Below, one piece after another: positions 9,463 through 18,040 of a stretch of DNA of 64,000 nt. Numbering within the stretch: position 1 is the stretch's first letter; each line of letters opens with the position of its first letter. This DNA comes from Chloroflexota bacterium (lineage in GTDB: Bacteria; Chloroflexota; Dormibacteria; Aeolococcales; Aeolococcaceae), in assembly GCA_005880985.1 (NCBI GenBank), contig VBIQ01000005.1, positions 248,001-312,000 on the forward strand, read 5' to 3'. A model generated the notes under the pieces. It was not told the origin of the DNA and did no database searches. It saw only the letters and a program-made list of their open reading frames with translations. Position numbers and translations under genes: made by a program.

Positions 9463-10161
9463 TGAGGGCTGCTCCGGCGACTCGGCCTCCGGTGGTGCGG
9501 CGCCTTCCTCTCCGGCGGCGGCTTCGGCTTCGGCCTCCGGCGCTGCCGCGGCCTCTTCGATCTCCTCGCGGACGCGCAGCGGCGCGACCTTGACGACCAC
9601 CTGGTTCTCGTCGACCTCGGCGCCGTGAGCGTGGGCGAGGGTCACCCCGTCGGGCAGGGCGACCTGCCCGATGGTGATGCTCTGGTCGATCTCGGTGAGC
9701 TCGCTGACGTCGACGGTGAGCTGCGCCGGGAGCTTGTCGGGCAGGCATTCGATGCGGAGCGTGGTGAGCGGCTGCTGCAGCTGCCCGATCTTCATCTCCT
9801 CGACCGCGGGCGACCGGCCGGTGACCACCACCGGGATGTCGACGGCGATCTTCTCGCGCAGGTTGACGGCGAAGAAGTCGACGTGGACCGGCGCGCCGCT
9901 GCGGGGGTTGTGCTGGTACTCGCGGATCAGCACCTTGCGGGCGCGGCCGCCGTCGAGCCGCAGGTCGACCAGGTGACTGCGGCCGGCGCGATGCCAGATG
10001 CGCTCCAGCGCCGTGGCATCGATGCTGACGGAGACCGACGCCTGCTGGTGCCCGTAGAGCACCGCGGGCACCTCGCCCCGACGCCGCAGCTGCGTGACAC
10101 GGCGGCCCACCACATCGCGCGGACGCGCGTCGAGCTCGAGCTTCTCCATCAGGCCGGTCAT
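9460..10161 (-). CDS. rplY: Ribosomal protein bL25, long Ctc/TL5 form
   Basis: Binds 5S rRNA in the large subunit; the long form is also known as general stress protein Ctc. The 233-residue protein has the N-terminal 5S-binding domain (RRRGEVPAVLYG, LIREYQHNPRSGAPVHVDFFAV) and the TL5-type C-terminal beta domain (GQLQQPLTTLRIECLPDKLP, DVSELTEIDQSI). It ends in an acidic, Ala/Glu-rich tail of about 40 residues. ATG at 10161 or an internal ATG at 10149 could be the start; the family N-terminus (LELDAR) follows both. Confidence 0.92.
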   Translation of the reverse strand: MTGLMEKLELDARPRDVVGRRVTQLRRRGEVPAVLYGHQQASVSVSIDATALERIWHRAGRSHLVDLRLDGGRARKVLIREYQHNPRSGAPVHVDFFAVNLREKIAVDIPVVVTGRSPAVEEMKIGQLQQPLTTLRIECLPDKLPAQLTVDVSELTEIDQSITIGQVALPDGVTLAHAHGAEVDENQVVVKVAPLRVREEIEEAAAAPEAEAEAAAGEEGAAPPEAESPEQPS

Positions 10162-10166
10162 GGTAA

Positions 10167-10182
10167 CGGACCGCGCGGTCCG
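10167..10182. repeat. 16-bp perfect palindrome upstream of bL25
   Basis: CGGACCGC-GCGGTCCG lies 5 bp before the bL25 ATG, in the 42-bp gap after the B12-binding gene. It has no loop, so a protein-binding site or cruciform is more natural than a terminator. It is placed where it could control initiation of bL25-mscS. Confidence 0.5.
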
Positions 10183-10203
10183 GCCAGGGGCGGCCGCGCC
10201 GTG

Positions 10204-10626
10204 CTACGCGGCGGAGGTGGCCCCGAAGCGCTGCTTGACGAAGGCGACGGCCTCCTCGAGAGAGGTGCCGGGGGTGAACACCTTCTCCACCCCCAGGTCG
10301 CGCAGCGGCTGGATGTCCGCGTCGGGAATGATGCCGCCGCCGAAGACGACGATGTCCTGCGCGCCGCGTTCCCTGAGCAGCCGGAGGATCTCGGGAAACA
10401 GAGTCATGTGGGCGCCGCTGAGGATGCTCACGCCGATCCCGTCGACGTCCTCCTGGATGGCGGTCTCGACCACCATCTCCGGCGTCTGGTGCAGGCCGGT
10501 GTAGATCACCTCGATGCCGGCATCGCGCAGCGCCCGCGAGATCACCTTGATCCCGCGGTCGTGCCCGTCGAGGCCGACCTTGGCGGTGAGGATGCGGATC
10601 TTGCGTCCGCCGCCGTCGTCAGGCAT
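10204..10626 (-). CDS. Methylmalonyl-CoA mutase small subunit, B12-binding
   Basis: A stand-alone cobalamin-binding domain of 140 residues. It carries the base-off/His-on motif DGHDRG (DxHxxG), SILSGAH and FGGGIIPD, all diagnostic of the C-terminal domain of methylmalonyl-CoA mutase and related acyl-CoA mutases. In organisms with split mutases the catalytic TIM-barrel subunit is a separate gene, which is not in this window. It follows the DraG-like gene by 43 bp on the same strand. A cobyrinate diamide synthase at 16407 fits local B12 use, but it is not linked. Confidence 0.9.
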   Translation of the reverse strand: MPDDGGGRKIRILTAKVGLDGHDRGIKVISRALRDAGIEVIYTGLHQTPEMVVETAIQEDVDGIGVSILSGAHMTLFPEILRLLRERGAQDIVVFGGGIIPDADIQPLRDLGVEKVFTPGTSLEEAVAFVKQRFGATSAA

Positions 10627-10669
10627 GGCGGCGATTGTATCGGCGGCTCAAGTCGCGACCGGCTCGCCG

Positions 10670-11401
10670 TCAACCGAGCTGCGCCGTGGCCCGGGAGGCG
10701 AGCGCCTCGGCCGCGAGCGCGACCCGCTCGGCCGCCGGCACCGAGGCGGCCCAGGCCGCATCCGCCGGATCGAGGCCGCGCCGCGCCCCTGCCAGCGCCC
10801 CCGCCAGGCTGAGCGAGGCGCACGGCTGGTCGGCGTAGGCGCTCACCTCGGCCAGCACCTCGCCGGGCGTGTCCGCCCGGGCGAGCGCGGTGATGGCGAT
10901 CTGCAGCGCCGCCAGCGGGTTGCTGTCGCCGGCGAGCGCGGCGCGTGGGTGCAATGGCTCGAGCCGGTCGAGGAGTGCGAACGGCGCCTCCTCCAGCAGG
11001 GTCTGGCGCAGCCGGGCGAGGCTGGACTCGAGGTCGAAGCGCAGCAGGTCGGCGCACAGGACCGCGGCGGCCACGGCCGTGATCGCGGTGCCCGCGTCGC
11101 CCCCGCCGAGGGTGGCGGCGCGGTGGGCGTTGCGCCGCAGCAGGGGGCGGTCGAGCGGGCTGAGCAGGGCGAACGGCAGCGCCCGAAGCAGCAGTCCCGC
11201 CGGCCCGGACGCCGGAGGTTGGTCCAGGCCGCGACCGCGCAGGTCGGCCTCGTCGAAGCCGCCGGAGGAGGCGGCCGACTCGGCGGCGAGGAGCATCTGG
11301 GCGGCGCCGGTGGCCGTCCCGGCCAGTTCCTCCCCGGCGAGAGCGCCCGCGAGGACGGCGTGAACGCGCTCGGGCAGCGAGGTGATGGCGAGGCTCACCA
11401 T
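10670..11401 (-). CDS. Degenerate ADP-ribosylglycohydrolase-like protein
   Basis: A 243-residue, Ala/Leu-rich helical protein. Its order of segments resembles the ADP-ribosylglycohydrolase (DraG) fold. GTATGAAQMLLAAESAASSGGFD sits where active enzymes have a T(D/E)DTQM motif. RRNAHRAATLGGGDAG replaces the S/T-H-x-D-P motif. YADQPCASLSLAGALAGARRG replaces the GGDTDT-AGALAGA block. All expected magnesium-binding acidic residues are therefore missing, so it is probably a catalytically dead homologue. The assignment rests on pattern resemblance only and may be wrong. It lies just upstream of the B12-binding mutase subunit, probably in the same transcript. Confidence 0.5.
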   Translation of the reverse strand: MVSLAITSLPERVHAVLAGALAGEELAGTATGAAQMLLAAESAASSGGFDEADLRGRGLDQPPASGPAGLLLRALPFALLSPLDRPLLRRNAHRAATLGGGDAGTAITAVAAAVLCADLLRFDLESSLARLRQTLLEEAPFALLDRLEPLHPRAALAGDSNPLAALQIAITALARADTPGEVLAEVSAYADQPCASLSLAGALAGARRGLDPADAAWAASVPAAERVALAAEALASRATAQLG

Positions 11402-11432
11402 CGGTGGCGCCGCCCCCGCGCCGTCGCCCTCC

Positions 11433-11438
11433 TATGCT
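11433..11438 (+). promoter_or_regulatory. Leaderless-type -10 box
   Basis: TATGCT lies 7 nt before the ATG at 11446; no ribosome site is present between them, so a leaderless mRNA is suggested. Confidence 0.4.
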
Positions 11439-11445
11439 TGCCGCC

Positions 11446-11994
11446 ATGTCGGCCCTGTTCTCGCGCGCCACCGCCCGCCTGGCGCGCCGGGCGGTCCCGG
11501 AGCTGATCCGCGCCGGGGCCGACCCGCGCACCCGGGAGGCGATGCTCACCGCCGTGGGCCGCAGGCTGCTGGGGGGGGCGGCGGCCCGCGAGGGGGAGCC
11601 GGCTCGTCATCCGCTGGCACCGGCGGCGGTGCGGATCGAGCGCAGCCGGCTGCGGCAGGGAAGGGCGGCCGGCGACCACGTCGCGGTCACCCTCTGGTTC
11701 GGCCAGGGACCGGACCTGTCTGCACCACTCTGGGCCCGACCGGCGGCCCGGACGGCGCTCCGACTCGGCGCCGGCGTCGCCGGGGCGGCGGCCCTGGCCG
11801 CCGCCGGGACCGCCGCGGCCCGACTGGGATCGGCCCGGTCCCCGCGGCTCCTCGCCCCGCCCGCCGGGAGGCGCTCGCTGCCCGCGCCGCTGTCACTCAC
11901 GCAGCCAGGGCAGGAGGAGGAGCCCACGCTGCCCCCGGGAGGGCGCCTCGAGGAGCGCGAGCCCGAGTCCGTCGGTGACCAGGACCTCGGCTGA
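11446..11994 (+). CDS. Hypothetical protein with one hydrophobic segment
   Basis: Not recognised. The 182-residue Arg/Ala-rich protein has an amphipathic N-terminus (ARLARRAVPELIRAGADPRTREAML), a beta-like stretch (GRAAGDHVAVTLWFG) and an Ala-rich hydrophobic segment (GAGVAGAAALAAAG) that may cross the membrane. Its last 34 codons lie antisense to the 3' end of the DUF1444-like gene, which is unusual and suggests either a late stop or a read-through tail. Start ATG 11446 is preferred over upstream ATGs because of the -10 box just before it. Whether it is expressed is uncertain. Confidence 0.45.
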   Translation: MSALFSRATARLARRAVPELIRAGADPRTREAMLTAVGRRLLGGAAAREGEPARHPLAPAAVRIERSRLRQGRAAGDHVAVTLWFGQGPDLSAPLWARPAARTALRLGAGVAGAAALAAAGTAAARLGSARSPRLLAPPAGRRSLPAPLSLTQPGQEEEPTLPPGGRLEEREPESVGDQDLG

Positions 11995-12759
11995 GCACGG
12001 GTTGGCAGCCTCCCGGTGGGCTCGGCCGACCCGTCCCGCGAAGCCGTCCGCCGACCGGGCGCCGGCGGGCTGAGCGAGAACGACCGCCCGGTCGGGGACC
12101 CCGAGCAGGACCTCGCCACCAGCTCGCTCGACCAGTGCCCGGAGCAGCGGCGCACAGGTCAGCACACTGCCCTGGAAGAGCACGTCGCCGCCGAGCCGCC
12201 AGCCGTCACCCGGCACCCGATCGGCGCTGCGGATGCGACCGGCCAGTCGGGCGAACCGCGAGGCCGTGTTGGCGGTCGCCGCCTCCCGGACGGCGGCATC
12301 GTCGAGGTCCTGCCCCCGCCACTCGGCGCGCGGGACCCCGCGCATCGCGGTCCCCGGCAGCACCTGGGCGACGAAGGCGACCAGGTCGCCGGCCAGCTCA
12401 CGGCACAGCAGCTCGCCCGCCCGGGAGAGCTCGGCGAGATAGCCGCGGCTGCGCACGCACCAGAGCAACCCGCCGAGGTCGAGGCGCTCCCCGCCCGCCG
12501 CGGGCACCAGCCGGGCCTCGGCGGCGCGGACGAACTCGGCGATCAGAGCCGGCACCCGGGCCGGCTCGCGCTGGCAGGCGGTCCAGACGGGCATCAGGGG
12601 CAGGGTCACGTCGATTCCCGCGGCAACCATGCGCACCCCGAAGCGCTCCGCGTCGACGGTGGCGGTCATCCCCGGATGGCGCGCCCGCAACTGCAGCCGT
12701 ACCCGCTCGGCGAAACGGGCACCCGCGTCAGCGTGGTGAGTCCCGGTCCAGTCAGTCAA
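11893..12759 (-). CDS. DUF1444/YtpQ-like protein
   Basis: A 288-residue protein of unknown function. The C-terminal half follows the layout of the DUF1444 (YtpQ, UPF0354) family: RAEWRGQDLDDAAVREAA, a Leu/Asp region, DGWRLGGDVLFQGS, then GEVLLGVPDRAVVLAQP. An N-terminal half with GIDVTLPLMPVW also fits. The start is TTG at 12759, forced by an in-frame stop two codons upstream. It begins 23 bp after the vWA gene and is read as the third gene of an AAA+/vWA operon; a role in that system is inference only. Confidence 0.55.
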   Translation of the reverse strand: MTDWTGTHHADAGARFAERVRLQLRARHPGMTATVDAERFGVRMVAAGIDVTLPLMPVWTACQREPARVPALIAEFVRAAEARLVPAAGGERLDLGGLLWCVRSRGYLAELSRAGELLCRELAGDLVAFVAQVLPGTAMRGVPRAEWRGQDLDDAAVREAATANTASRFARLAGRIRSADRVPGDGWRLGGDVLFQGSVLTCAPLLRALVERAGGEVLLGVPDRAVVLAQPAGARSADGFAGRVGRAHREAANPCSAEVLVTDGLGLALLEAPSRGQRGLLLLPWLRE

Positions 12760-12782
12760 CGCTCAGGCGGACACCATCGGGC

Positions 12783-14825
12783 TCACGCCGCCCGGGAACG
12801 CTGAGCGACGTAGTCGACCAGCACGTAGTCACCAAGACGGTCGGGACTGATGAAGAAGGCTCGGCCGCGGTTCAGCCGGGTCATCTGATTGACGAACTGC
12901 ACCAAATGGTAGTTCGACTCGAGCATGAAGGTGTTGATGACGATATTGTCGCGGGTGCAGCGCTGTACCTCGACCAGCGTCTTGTGGAAGGTCTCCGGCA
13001 GCGGTGGGTAGAAGAAGACCGCCTGTGCGCCCTCCATGTGAGCGGTCGGTTCGCCGTCGCTGACGATGATGATCTGCTTGTTCTGGCCGGGATAGCGGGA
13101 GAGCAGGTGGCGCGCCAGCATCAGCCCATGCTGCATGTTGGTGCCGTAGACATACTCGTTGAAGCTCAGCTGCGGCAGCGCGGACGGGGCGATCTCGCGA
13201 GCGTAGTCGGAGAAGCCGATGACGTGCAGGGTGTCGCGAGGAAACTGGGTGCGGATCAGCGAATCGAGCGCCAGCGCCACTTTCTTGGCAGCATAGAAGT
13301 AGCCGCGCAGCGGCATGCTCCGGCTCATATCGAGCATCAGCACGGTGCAGGAGCGGGTGAGCATCTCGTTGCGATGGACCTCGAAGTCCTCGGGTGCGAG
13401 CCCGGGGGTCGCGCGCAGATGCCCGCTGACGCTGCGCCGCTCCTCGCCGGCCTCGCGCCGGATGGCGTTCATCACCGTCTTCTCCACGTCGAGCTGGAAG
13501 GGATCGCCGAACTCGTAGGCCTTGCTCTCGTCGCTGCGCTCGCCGCCGAACCCTGCCGACTGCATGGCGTGGTTGCCGAAGCGATCGCGCTTGAGGCGGG
13601 AGAAGAGGTCGCCGAGCGCCTTCTGACCAATCCGGCGCATCCCCCGGGCAGTGAGCTGGAAGCCTCGCTTGTCGCGCTGGATCAGCCCCGACTCCTCGAG
13701 TCGCTGGGTGATGCGCTGCAGCTGGTCGAAGCTGCGGGACGCGTCCTCGCCGAGCGCCTCGCGGAGCTGATCGCGAGTCCGCTCATCCAGCTCACCGCCG
13801 CGGTAGGCCTCGCGGAGGGCGCGTTCCAGCTCTTCGAGCGACTGGAGGCGGCCCATCAGGTCCATCGCCTCGTCGAGGGGCAGCTGCTCGCTGCCGAAGA
13901 AGGAGTAGCGATTGCCCAGTCGCTGCCGTGGCGAGAGCAGCTCCAGGGCGCCGGCCAGCTGAGCCAGCTCGCTCTGCAGCTCGCCGTCCTGGAAGACCGC
14001 GTCCATCATCTCCATCAGCTGGCGGCGCATCTCCGGAGAGAGCGACTGCATCAGCGAGTCCATCCGCGCCATCTGCCGCTGCAGCTGGTCGAGGAACTCG
14101 TCGAAGGTGTCGGGGGCGTCCGGGAACAGCTGTCCCCAGCGGCGCTTGAAGGCGTCGTAGTTCTGCTGCAGCTGCTCCGCCGGCACTCCTTCCAACTTCT
14201 GGCGCATCAGCGCGTTGAGGTCGCGAATCATCTCCCGCAGCACGGCGATGTCCTGCCCCGACATCGACTGCAGCTGCTGGGTCATCTCCTTGAAATAGGT
14301 GTCGACGACCCCTTTCTTGAGGTCGTCGAGGAGTTGGTCGAACGCCTGCTGCGCCCGCTCGTTCATGAACTCGTAGTTCTGCAGCTCGCGGATCGCCCCG
14401 CCCGGCTCGGGCGACAGCGCGTCGAGGGTCTCGCGACGCTTGCGGGCCACCCGCTCCAGCACCCGCTGCGCGGATTCGTCCATCGGCTGCTGCAGACGCT
14501 CGTCGATCCCCTGGCGCTCCAACCGGAGGACGTTGTCGAGCTTCTCCTGGATGTCCTTGAAGACGGCGTCGAGGTTGAAGCGCTCCAGTTGCTGCTGGCG
14601 GCGGCGGCGCAGCTGCTCCATCATCTCTTCGAGCCCCTGGAGACGCCGCCCCTGGCGGTCGCGCCAGCCCTGGCTGAGCAGCCGGCGCAGCGCCGACTCG
14701 AAGTCCCAGCCGTGGAAGACGTCCTCGGAGAGCCGCGAGAACAGCTCGTCGGCGTCGGGACCGAGCGGATCCTGGGTGCCGTCCCACTGGGAGAAGCGGT
14801 GGGAGCGGAAATCCGAGACTGCCAT
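12783..14825 (-). CDS. Large von Willebrand factor A domain protein, partner of AAA+ ATPase
   Basis: A 680-residue protein. Residues 30-400 are Gln/Glu/Arg/Leu-rich and predicted largely helical or coiled, with no recognised domain. Residues 490-680 form a vWA domain with a complete metal-ion site: DMSRS (Asp499, Ser501, Ser503), Thr562 in GTNMQHG and Asp590 in IVSDGEP. Such proteins act with MoxR or chelatase-type AAA+ ATPases as substrate adaptors or remodelling partners. The AAA+ gene is 20 bp upstream. There is no signal peptide or membrane segment, so it is probably cytoplasmic. The client protein or metal is unknown. Confidence 0.85.
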   Translation of the reverse strand: MAVSDFRSHRFSQWDGTQDPLGPDADELFSRLSEDVFHGWDFESALRRLLSQGWRDRQGRRLQGLEEMMEQLRRRRQQQLERFNLDAVFKDIQEKLDNVLRLERQGIDERLQQPMDESAQRVLERVARKRRETLDALSPEPGGAIRELQNYEFMNERAQQAFDQLLDDLKKGVVDTYFKEMTQQLQSMSGQDIAVLREMIRDLNALMRQKLEGVPAEQLQQNYDAFKRRWGQLFPDAPDTFDEFLDQLQRQMARMDSLMQSLSPEMRRQLMEMMDAVFQDGELQSELAQLAGALELLSPRQRLGNRYSFFGSEQLPLDEAMDLMGRLQSLEELERALREAYRGGELDERTRDQLREALGEDASRSFDQLQRITQRLEESGLIQRDKRGFQLTARGMRRIGQKALGDLFSRLKRDRFGNHAMQSAGFGGERSDESKAYEFGDPFQLDVEKTVMNAIRREAGEERRSVSGHLRATPGLAPEDFEVHRNEMLTRSCTVLMLDMSRSMPLRGYFYAAKKVALALDSLIRTQFPRDTLHVIGFSDYAREIAPSALPQLSFNEYVYGTNMQHGLMLARHLLSRYPGQNKQIIIVSDGEPTAHMEGAQAVFFYPPLPETFHKTLVEVQRCTRDNIVINTFMLESNYHLVQFVNQMTRLNRGRAFFISPDRLGDYVLVDYVAQRSRAA

Positions 14826-14845
14826 CGCGCCGTGACCCGTGCCCG

Positions 14846-16246
14846 TCAGCCGCCGTAGATGGCGCTGCCGTCGACGGGCGTCTTGTTGAGTCGCTTGCTC
14901 AGGTGAAGCCCCTCGAGGATGAACTCCAGCACCGCCGCCTGAGCCGACGGAGTGGCCGGTTCCTCGAGCTTCTGCAGGGCGCGCTCCATCCCCGGCAGCT
15001 CGCGCACCGCCTGGGCGTAGGAATCGGCGGGCGCCTTGTCGCTGACCTCGACGGTGAAGCCGCCGCGGTCGAAGCGCTGAACCAGCTCACTGAACTCCTG
15101 CACCGTGAAATGCCGCCGGAAGACGTTGCTGCAGGCTGTGCGGATGATCTTCTCCAGCACCGAGACGTCGTCGTTCTCCTCCCAGGTCTCGAGCTCCAGC
15201 TTGCCGGCACTGGATGGCACCAGCGCCGGGAGGTCGGAGATCCGCCCGACCGCCTCCTTCTCACCGGTGTGGATGGCCCGCCGCAGGGCGTTGCTCACCA
15301 GGTTCTCGTAATTGGCAATGCTGACCCGGACACTGACGCCGCTGCGCTGGTTGACCTGGGGATTGCGGCGGGCCAGATGGGTGATCTCGGCGATGATCTC
15401 CTTCATGTAGCCGGGAACCCGCACCTGCGCCGGCGACTCGTCGAAGCGGGTCGTCTCCTGCTCGACGATGGCGATCTCGTGCTCGACGCTGCGGGGATAG
15501 TGGGTACGGATCTGGGCGCCGAAACGGTCCTTGAGCGGGGTGATGATCCGGCCGCGGTTGGTGTAGTCCTCGGGGTTGGCGGTGGCCACGACGTAGACGT
15601 CAAGCGGCAACCGGATGCGGTAGCCACGGATCTGGACGTCCCGCTCCTCGATGATGTTGAGCAGGCCGACCTGGATGCGCTCGGCCAGGTCGGGCAGCTC
15701 GTTGATGGCGAAGATGCCGCGGTTGGTGCGCGGGACCAGGCCGTAGTGGATGGTGAGCTCGTCGGAGAGATACCGCCCCTCGGCCACGCGGATGGGATCG
15801 ACCTCGCCGATGAGGTCGGCGATGCTGGTGTCGGGGGTGGCGAGCTTCTCCGAATAGCGGCGGTCGCACGGCAGCCAGGAGACGGCTGTGGCGTCGCCGC
15901 GCTGCTCGACCAGGTCGAGGCAGCGCCGGCAGATCGGCGCGTAGGGATCGTCGTTGATCTCGCAGCCGGCGATCACCGGAATGGTCTCGTCGAGCAGCGA
16001 GATCAATGCCCGCACCAGTCGCGACTTGGCCTGACCGCGCTCGCCCAGGAGCACGATGTCCTGGCCGGCGAGGATCGCGTTCTCCAGCTGCGGGATGACG
16101 CTCTCCTCGTATCCGAGGATGCCGGGGAAGAGGGTCTCGCCGCTGCTGAGCTTGCGGATGAGGTTGCGGCGCAGCTCCGCTTTGACCGACTGGACGCGGT
16201 ACTCCGAGCGACGCAGGTCGCCGATGGTCGCCGGAGGGGAGGTCAC
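14846..16246 (-). CDS. MoxR/magnesium-chelatase-type AAA+ ATPase with four-cysteine insert
   Basis: A 466-residue AAA+ ATPase. Walker A is GERGQAKS (residues 68-75), Walker B is GIFAINELPDL (Asn182-Glu183), and sensor 1 is VVATANPEDYTNRG. Between Walker A and B an insert carries Cys95, Cys106, Cys109 and Cys127 (spacing x10, x2, x17), a likely zinc knuckle. The frame is open further upstream, but GTG 16246 gives a sensible N-terminus; no ribosome site precedes it. TACGCT at 16321-16326 on the minus strand is a possible -10 box. The partner vWA gene follows by 20 bp. Confidence 0.88.
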   Translation of the reverse strand: MTSPPATIGDLRRSEYRVQSVKAELRRNLIRKLSSGETLFPGILGYEESVIPQLENAILAGQDIVLLGERGQAKSRLVRALISLLDETIPVIAGCEINDDPYAPICRRCLDLVEQRGDATAVSWLPCDRRYSEKLATPDTSIADLIGEVDPIRVAEGRYLSDELTIHYGLVPRTNRGIFAINELPDLAERIQVGLLNIIEERDVQIRGYRIRLPLDVYVVATANPEDYTNRGRIITPLKDRFGAQIRTHYPRSVEHEIAIVEQETTRFDESPAQVRVPGYMKEIIAEITHLARRNPQVNQRSGVSVRVSIANYENLVSNALRRAIHTGEKEAVGRISDLPALVPSSAGKLELETWEENDDVSVLEKIIRTACSNVFRRHFTVQEFSELVQRFDRGGFTVEVSDKAPADSYAQAVRELPGMERALQKLEEPATPSAQAAVLEFILEGLHLSKRLNKTPVDGSAIYGG

Positions 16247-16406
16247 GCGACTGCTGCCGTTATCGTCGGGATGTAGTTCACGGGGTCTCTGCCATCTTCC
16301 TTGGGTTGATCGCCGGGCTGAGCGTACACCCCAACCCCGTGGGTTCAGGCGACTAGAGCGCAGCGAGCCCCCAAGCCACCGGCGGCGACCGACCGCCCGG
16401 ACGAGG

Positions 16407-17858
16407 TCAGGCCAGGGCCGCCTGCTCCGCCCCCCGCGCCCGGTGGACCCGGCGCATCCGCTCCACCAAGCGCTCGGCGATGGCGGCGTCCTGCCCGAAG
16501 TGGAGCCGGACGGGAGACACGACGAGGTTCCCCGACACCCAGCCCTCGCATCCCAGCGGCTCACCGTCGCTGTCGTGCATGGTGTACGCGGCCGAAAGGC
16601 AGTCGGTGCCGTCGAGCACCCGGCTGAAGCGGAACTCGTGACCGCGCAGCCGCGTCCCCGTCGGTCCGAGAACGCTGTCGGTCATCAGTCGCAGCTCGCG
16701 GTAGCCTCGACGCAGGCTACCCGGCTCGAAGGCGACGTCGACGGGCAGCATCCCGGTCATGCGGTGGACACGGCCGTCGTCGGTGCGGAGCGTCCGCGAC
16801 AGGTAGAGCAGGCCACCGCATTCGGCAAAGATCGGCATCCCCTGGGAATGCACGCGGAGCAGCGCATCCATCAGCGGCCGGTTGGCCGACAGGCGCTCGG
16901 CGAACACTTCGGAGAAGCCGCCGCCGAAATACAGCCCGTCGAGGCCACGCGGCAGCGAGCGGTCCTCGAGCGGTGAGAAGGGGATGATCTCCGCTCCCGC
17001 CTCCTCGAGCAGCTCGAGGTTCTCGGGGTAGTAGAAGCAGAAGGCGTCGTCGAAGGCGACCCCGATCTGCACCGCCTGTCCGGCGGGGACGCTGGTCACC
17101 CGTGGCGGTGTCTGCGGCAGCGGTTCGGCGGCGGTCATCAGCCGTTCCACCAGGTCGAGGTCGCAGTGCCGCTCGACCAGGGCGGCGAGCTCGGCGGCGG
17201 CGGGGTCGACCTGCGGGTTCTCGGTGATGGGGAGCAGGCCGGTGTACAGCTGCGGGATGCTCACCGACTCCACGTGGGGCAGGGCGCCCAGCACCGGGAG
17301 GGTTGCCAGCTCCCAGACGGCGTCCTCCACCAGCCGCCGGTGGTAGTCGCTGGGCACGTTGTCGAGGATCACCCCGGCAAGCCGGAGCTTGGGGTCGAGG
17401 TGCTTGACCCCCAGCGCGACCGCCGCCGCCGTCTCACCCATCATCGAGACGTCGAGCACCAGGGCGACGGGCGAGCGGGCCATCCGCGCCAGCTCCGCGG
17501 TGCTTCCGGGGAAGGGATGGACTCCGCTGGCGCGGGCGTCCTCGGCGTGCAGGCCATGGCCGTCGAAGATGCCGGCGGAGCCCTCGATGATCGCCATGTC
17601 GGCTCCGCTGGTGCCGCGAGCCAGCGACCGCCGCACCCCGCCCTCACCCAGCATCCAGGCGTCGAGGTTGCGGCAGGGCCGGCCGCTGACGTGGGCCAGG
17701 TAGGCGCTGTCGATGAGGTCGGGCCCGACCTTGAAGGTCTGGACGGTGCGTCCCCGCAGTCCCAGCGCAGCGGTCAGTCCCACCGCGACAGTGGTCTTGC
17801 CGGTACCCGAGCTGACCCCGGCCACCACCAGGCGGGGCATCCCTTTCTCGTCGAACAT
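16407..17858 (-). CDS. cobB: Cobyrinate a,c-diamide synthase (CobB/CbiA)
   Basis: ATP- and glutamine-dependent amidation of cobyrinate side chains a and c in cobalamin synthesis. The 483-residue protein has the N-terminal P-loop GVSSGTGKTT and FKVGPDLID of the dethiobiotin-synthetase-like domain. It then has a GATase_3 domain with the nucleophile Cys in FAECGGLLYL and the characteristic GGGFSEVFAERL. ATG 17858 is chosen over the adjacent GTG because of the GGAGAGG site just before it. No other cobalamin genes and no recognisable B12 riboswitch lie nearby, although a 182-bp gap precedes it. Confidence 0.92.
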   Translation of the reverse strand: MFDEKGMPRLVVAGVSSGTGKTTVAVGLTAALGLRGRTVQTFKVGPDLIDSAYLAHVSGRPCRNLDAWMLGEGGVRRSLARGTSGADMAIIEGSAGIFDGHGLHAEDARASGVHPFPGSTAELARMARSPVALVLDVSMMGETAAAVALGVKHLDPKLRLAGVILDNVPSDYHRRLVEDAVWELATLPVLGALPHVESVSIPQLYTGLLPITENPQVDPAAAELAALVERHCDLDLVERLMTAAEPLPQTPPRVTSVPAGQAVQIGVAFDDAFCFYYPENLELLEEAGAEIIPFSPLEDRSLPRGLDGLYFGGGFSEVFAERLSANRPLMDALLRVHSQGMPIFAECGGLLYLSRTLRTDDGRVHRMTGMLPVDVAFEPGSLRRGYRELRLMTDSVLGPTGTRLRGHEFRFSRVLDGTDCLSAAYTMHDSDGEPLGCEGWVSGNLVVSPVRLHFGQDAAIAERLVERMRRVHRARGAEQAALA

Positions 17859-18040
17859 CACCCTCTCCAGGGCAGCCAGCGGGCTACCGGGTCACCCACA
17901 CGGGCCGGGCTGGTACACCGTGGGGACGGCGGGGCCGGCGATGACGTGTGGTGCGGGCTGCCGCGATCCGTGAGGCGTGCTCCGACGCTACCATCGGGCC
18001 GCGTCGCTGTAAAGGAGCGTTCGCCCCGGTCGCAACGCCC

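Noticed and set aside
12135-14858. 907-codon open frame on the plus strand
   Set aside because: Complement of the vWA gene; its Leu/Val/Glu-rich translation mirrors the helical repeats on the real strand.
17859-18040. Possible cobalamin riboswitch upstream of cobB
   Set aside because: No B12-box or conserved core could be found in the 182-bp gap.
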